In this document: one piece after another, positions 61,444 through 64,000 of the stretch
How positions within the stretch are numbered: the first letter of the stretch is position 1
Layout: each line of letters opens with the position of its first letter
Translations under genes and position numbers: made by a program
DNA from: Notoacmeibacter marinus
GTDB lineage: Bacteria > Pseudomonadota > Alphaproteobacteria > Rhizobiales > Rhizobiaceae
NCBI RefSeq assembly: GCF_002238045.1
Contig: NZ_NBYO01000001.1
Location: forward strand, 1,240,001 to 1,304,000
DNA: 64,000 nt
Direction: 5' to 3'
Notes under the pieces: model-generated
Told to the model about the DNA's origin: nothing
The model's database searches: none
Seen by the model: the letters and a program-made list of their open reading frames with translations, nothing else

Positions 61444-63141
61444 ATGCTGAGCAGCAAACGGTCCGACGACACCAATGTCCTTGAAGCTCTTCATCGCACA
61501 CATGCGATTATCGAGTTTTCGCTAGACGGCACAATAAAGCGCGCCAACAGTCTTTTCTGCGAAGCGATGGGCTATAGCGAACCAGAAATCGTCGGCAAAC
61601 ATCACTCCATATTCGTTGCCGACGATTACGTGAAATCCGACGATTATGTGACCTTCTGGAAAAATCTTGCGACGGGAAAGGCGGATCACCACCAGTATCA
61701 GAGAATCGCCAAGGGCGGCCGGATCGTCTGGATCGAGGCATCCTATAATCCGGTCTTCCGGAAGGGCGTGCCCTACAAGGTCGTCAAGATCGCGACCGAC
61801 ATCACGGCGGAAAAGATCAAATCTCTTCAGAATGCGGGTCTTTTGCGTGCGATCGATCTGTCCCAAGCGGTCATCAGCTTCAACCCGGACGGCACGATCG
61901 TACATGCCAATGAGAATTTCCTTTCGGCTGTGGGCTACTCGCTCGATGAGGTTCGCGGGCATCATCATTCCATGTTTTGCGACCCGTCTTACGTTAAGTC
62001 CGTCGAATACGATAAGTTCTGGCAGACCCTCCGCTCGGGACAATTCGTCGCCTCGGAGTTCGAGCGGATCGGCAAGGGCGGCAAGCGCATATTCATTCAA
62101 GCGTCCTATAATCCCACATTCGACGAGCATGGCGTCGTGACGGGAGTCGTCAAATTCGCAACCGACGTGACCGAGCGGGTGGAAAATGTGCGCAAATTGG
62201 CTGGCGCTATGCGCGCGCTTGCCGAGGGCGATCTGACGCATTCGATCGCAGAAAACTTCGTTCCCGCCCTGCAGCAATTGCGCGACGATTACAACGATAC
62301 GCTGGTTCAACTGCGAGCGCTGGTCGGCGAAACCCAGACCAATGCCAATTCGATCAGTTCGAGCGCGCATGAGGTGCGCATCGCATGTGACGACCTGGCA
62401 CAGCGATCCGAAAACGCCGCAGCTTCGATCGAACGAACCGCAGCGGCGCTCGAACAGACCAGCACAAATGTCGAGAACGCCAGCAATCAGGCACAAGAAG
62501 CAGCAGATCTTGCCATGCGGACACGTAAGAACGCCATGGAATCCGGCGAGGTCGTTACGTCGGCTATCACGGCAATGAGCCAGATCGAGGAATCGTCGTC
62601 GAAGGTTTCCGACATTATCGGTATTATTGACGAGATCGCCTTTCAGACTGGCCTACTGGCGCTCAATGCTGGCGTCGAAGCCGCACGCGCCGGCGAAGCG
62701 GGCAAGGGCTTCGCCGTTGTCGCCCAGGAAGTGCGGGAACTTGCGCAGCGCTCATCGACTGCTGCCAAGGAGATCAAGGGGCTTGTCGGCACGTCCGTCG
62801 AACAGGTCGATAGCGGTGTCGCGCTCGTCAACCGAGCCGGCGAAGCGCTTCAGCAGATCGTCACGCAGATCGAGGAGATTGACGAACGGATCTCGTCGAT
62901 CACGGAAGGCTCGAAAGAACAGGCAGTGGGTCTGAGGGAAATCTCCCGCTCGGTCAATCAGGTCGACGAAAACGCCCAGCAGAACGCTGCTATGGTCGAA
63001 GAGATGACGGCAGCAAGCCATTCGCTTGCAGGCGATGCGGAGAAGACGCAACGGCTGATCGGGCGTTTCAACCTCGGTGAGCGCGGGGCCAACTCGTCGC
63101 TGAGAGCTTCGTCGGCTTCACTGCAGGAGAGGGCGGCTTGA
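61444..63141 (+). CDS. soluble methyl-accepting chemotaxis protein with two PAS domains
   Basis: The 565-residue receptor has no membrane helix. Two PAS domains lie in tandem (about 14-130 and 136-250), each with a conserved H-rich segment ([12 protein letters not shown] and [13 protein letters not shown]). A HAMP-like stretch ([20 protein letters not shown]) leads to the signalling domain with the tip [20 protein letters not shown]; the usual QTN is QTG here. It resembles Aer-like energy or redox sensors without a membrane anchor. No CheR-binding tail is present. Confidence 0.93.
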   Translation: MLSSKRSDDTNVLEALHRTHAIIEFSLDGTIKRANSLFCEAMGYSEPEIVGKHHSIFVADDYVKSDDYVTFWKNLATGKADHHQYQRIAKGGRIVWIEASYNPVFRKGVPYKVVKIATDITAEKIKSLQNAGLLRAIDLSQAVISFNPDGTIVHANENFLSAVGYSLDEVRGHHHSMFCDPSYVKSVEYDKFWQTLRSGQFVASEFERIGKGGKRIFIQASYNPTFDEHGVVTGVVKFATDVTERVENVRKLAGAMRALAEGDLTHSIAENFVPALQQLRDDYNDTLVQLRALVGETQTNANSISSSAHEVRIACDDLAQRSENAAASIERTAAALEQTSTNVENASNQAQEAADLAMRTRKNAMESGEVVTSAITAMSQIEESSSKVSDIIGIIDEIAFQTGLLALNAGVEAARAGEAGKGFAVVAQEVRELAQRSSTAAKEIKGLVGTSVEQVDSGVALVNRAGEALQQIVTQIEEIDERISSITEGSKEQAVGLREISRSVNQVDENAQQNAAMVEEMTAASHSLAGDAEKTQRLIGRFNLGERGANSSLRASSASLQERAA

Positions 63142-63151
63142 CGCCTCACTG

Positions 63152-63709
63152 TTAGTGATCGGTTGAGCCGTCCGGACCGGGTTTGGCTGGTCCGCCCTTC
63201 GGTTCGATCAGGTTCTGCCGGGTTTCGGCCGCGGCAAAGATATCCGACTGCAGGGCGACCAGATCGAATTCGAGATCGATTGCAAGCCGATCACGGGCCT
63301 GGCTTTCCAGATGATCTGCCAGGCTGAACAGATCGTCGAAATGCTCGCGCCGATCGTCGTCCGACGATGTCGCAATCCACTCGTTGAAGCTGTCCTCGAT
63401 GGCGAGTTGCAGCATGCGAAGCGTGCGGGCCGCGGGGGTCTCGACCATGACAACGGACAAAGCGAGGGACTGGTAGCCGACGATCTCGCCATCGCCCGAA
63501 ATGAGCGGCGCGACCAAAACCGGAAGATCACGGCTGTCGGCGCTTTGAACGACGGTATCTTCGCCGCCTGTTTGCGCCTCGCCATCGGCGGCCGCGCCGG
63601 TGCTCGCCGTATCGTCCGGCATCGTAGAGTATGGCTGGGGTGTCGACAGGAGGAGACCAGCGACCAAAGCGCCGGTTCCGATAGCCCCGAACAACAGAGA
63701 CGGCCACAT
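63152..63709 (-). CDS. unrecognised membrane-anchored protein next to flgN-like gene
   Basis: The 185-residue protein starts with one membrane helix (LLFGAIGTGALVAGLLLS), then a disordered acidic stretch and a compact domain (DLPVLVAPLISGDGEIVGYQ, LALSVVMVETPAARTLRMLQ, LEFDLVALQSDIFAAAE). A central strand beginning YQSLALSVVM followed by helices recalls FliL-type domains, but the match is weak. It starts at the stop of the flgN-like gene, so the two are probably cotranscribed, and its stop faces the chemoreceptor stop ten bases away. Confidence 0.55.
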   Translation of the reverse strand: MWPSLLFGAIGTGALVAGLLLSTPQPYSTMPDDTASTGAAADGEAQTGGEDTVVQSADSRDLPVLVAPLISGDGEIVGYQSLALSVVMVETPAARTLRMLQLAIEDSFNEWIATSSDDDRREHFDDLFSLADHLESQARDRLAIDLEFDLVALQSDIFAAAETRQNLIEPKGGPAKPGPDGSTDH

Positions 63710-64000
63710 TAACCGTACATACCCGGCGTCATGGAATAGGTGCCGTCATCTTCCGAATCGCGGGCCATGTCCATCAGCGTATCGGTCACTTTGCGGTTGA
63801 CGTAGATGCTGATCTCGATCTGACGGCGATTGGCTGCGATCGCCTTGTTCAGATCCGACAGCTTGTTTCGGTCGATGGCCTGGATCTCGTTTTCGTGCAA
63901 TCGCGCGCCAAGCCGAACGAACTCCGTCAGCAGCTGGTTCTTGCGTGTGTTGAAGTGCGACAATTCGCCCTCTCCATTGACGCGAAGATATTCCGTTTCC
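63709..64000 (-). CDS. FlgN-like flagellar protein, partial (N-terminus off the window)
   Basis: The minus-strand frame stays open to the right edge. An in-frame TTG at 63963 with GGAG eight bases upstream could start an 84-residue protein, but the frame upstream (TEYLRVNGEGEL) reads like coding sequence. The helical pattern FNTRKNQLLTEFVRLGARL, then AANRRQIEISIYVNRKVTDT, suits the chaperone FlgN, which in rhizobia lies in flagellar clusters and binds FlgK and FlgL. The C-terminus SMTPGMYG is unremarkable. The identification is tentative. Confidence 0.45.
   Translation of the reverse strand, partial: ETEYLRVNGEGELSHFNTRKNQLLTEFVRLGARLHENEIQAIDRNKLSDLNKAIAANRRQIEISIYVNRKVTDTLMDMARDSEDDGTYSMTPGMYG

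Noticed and set aside
61030-61503. 157-codon minus-strand frame in the spacer before the double-PAS receptor
   Set aside because: It runs into the receptor start, has no good ribosome-binding site and no recognisable domain; the short plus-strand frame at 61059-61298 is equally unsupported.

Overview
The window comes from an alphaproteobacterium of the Hyphomicrobiales (rhizobia/Brucella/Aurantimonas-like), judged from gene order and gene content. The diagnostic genes are the FlaF/FlbT flagellin regulators, an FtcR/Rem-type orphan response regulator, MotC and MotE, a DUF1217 flagellar protein, a rhizobial-type che operon with cheD and a CheT-like last gene, and several short flagellins with no variable outer domain. 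It is GC-rich and almost fully coding, with no insertion sequence, prophage or CRISPR array. I cannot name the genus from this sequence alone.

Region 1 (1-13.6 kb) is housekeeping. On the minus strand lies the usual rhizobial block obgE, proB, proA, nadD, rsfS, rlmH and an EnvC-like murein hydrolase activator that runs off the left edge. A cupin gene on the opposite strand interrupts it between nadD and rsfS. Then come a DUF3833-like gene, an unrecognised C-terminally anchored protein with an eight-arginine tail, rpmA, rplU (L21 with a helix-hairpin-helix extension), tRNA-Ser(CGA), a polytopic membrane protein and the glutamine-dependent NAD synthetase nadE.

Region 2 (13.6-50 kb) is a flagellar island. 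After a soluble PAS chemoreceptor, the minus strand carries: fliF, a FliH-like gene, motB, motC, fliK and a lytic transglycosylase; ftcR; flgE, flgK, flgL, flaF, flbT, flgD and fliQ; five flagellin genes in tandem; fliP, fliL, flgH, motE, flgI, flgA, flgG, fliE, flgC, flgB, an unknown gene, fliI, flgF and a DUF1217 gene. Divergent from that last gene, the plus strand carries motA, fliM, fliN, fliG, flhB and an unknown gene. Most neighbours overlap by ATGA or lie a few bases apart. flhA, fliR, fliJ and visN/visR are not in this window.

Region 3 (50-64 kb) holds a sixth flagellin (minus), a small exported protein, and one long chemotaxis operon on the plus strand: receptor, STAS-domain CheS-like protein, cheY1, cheA, cheW, cheR, cheB, cheY2, cheD and a CheT-like gene with a DxxxQ motif. 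A terminator follows, then a solo LuxR-type regulator, a 718-base AT-rich spacer rich in inverted repeats, a soluble double-PAS chemoreceptor, and two minus-strand genes at the right edge (a membrane-anchored protein and a FlgN-like partial gene).

The most notable signal is a conserved 5' leader shared by the flagellin genes. In mRNA order it reads GGCATGATGCC, then 24-29 nt, then GGCAT directly followed by GTCCCT, a 14-15 nt loop, AGGGAC and the start codon. The last two blocks pair across the ribosome-binding region, and copy 1 changes both sides of the closing pair together. Because flaF and flbT are encoded about 15 kb away, a translational control element is a reasonable hypothesis. The flagellin genes are also mosaic: central regions group them as (2,5) and (3,4), while 3' ends group them as (2,3) and (4,5).
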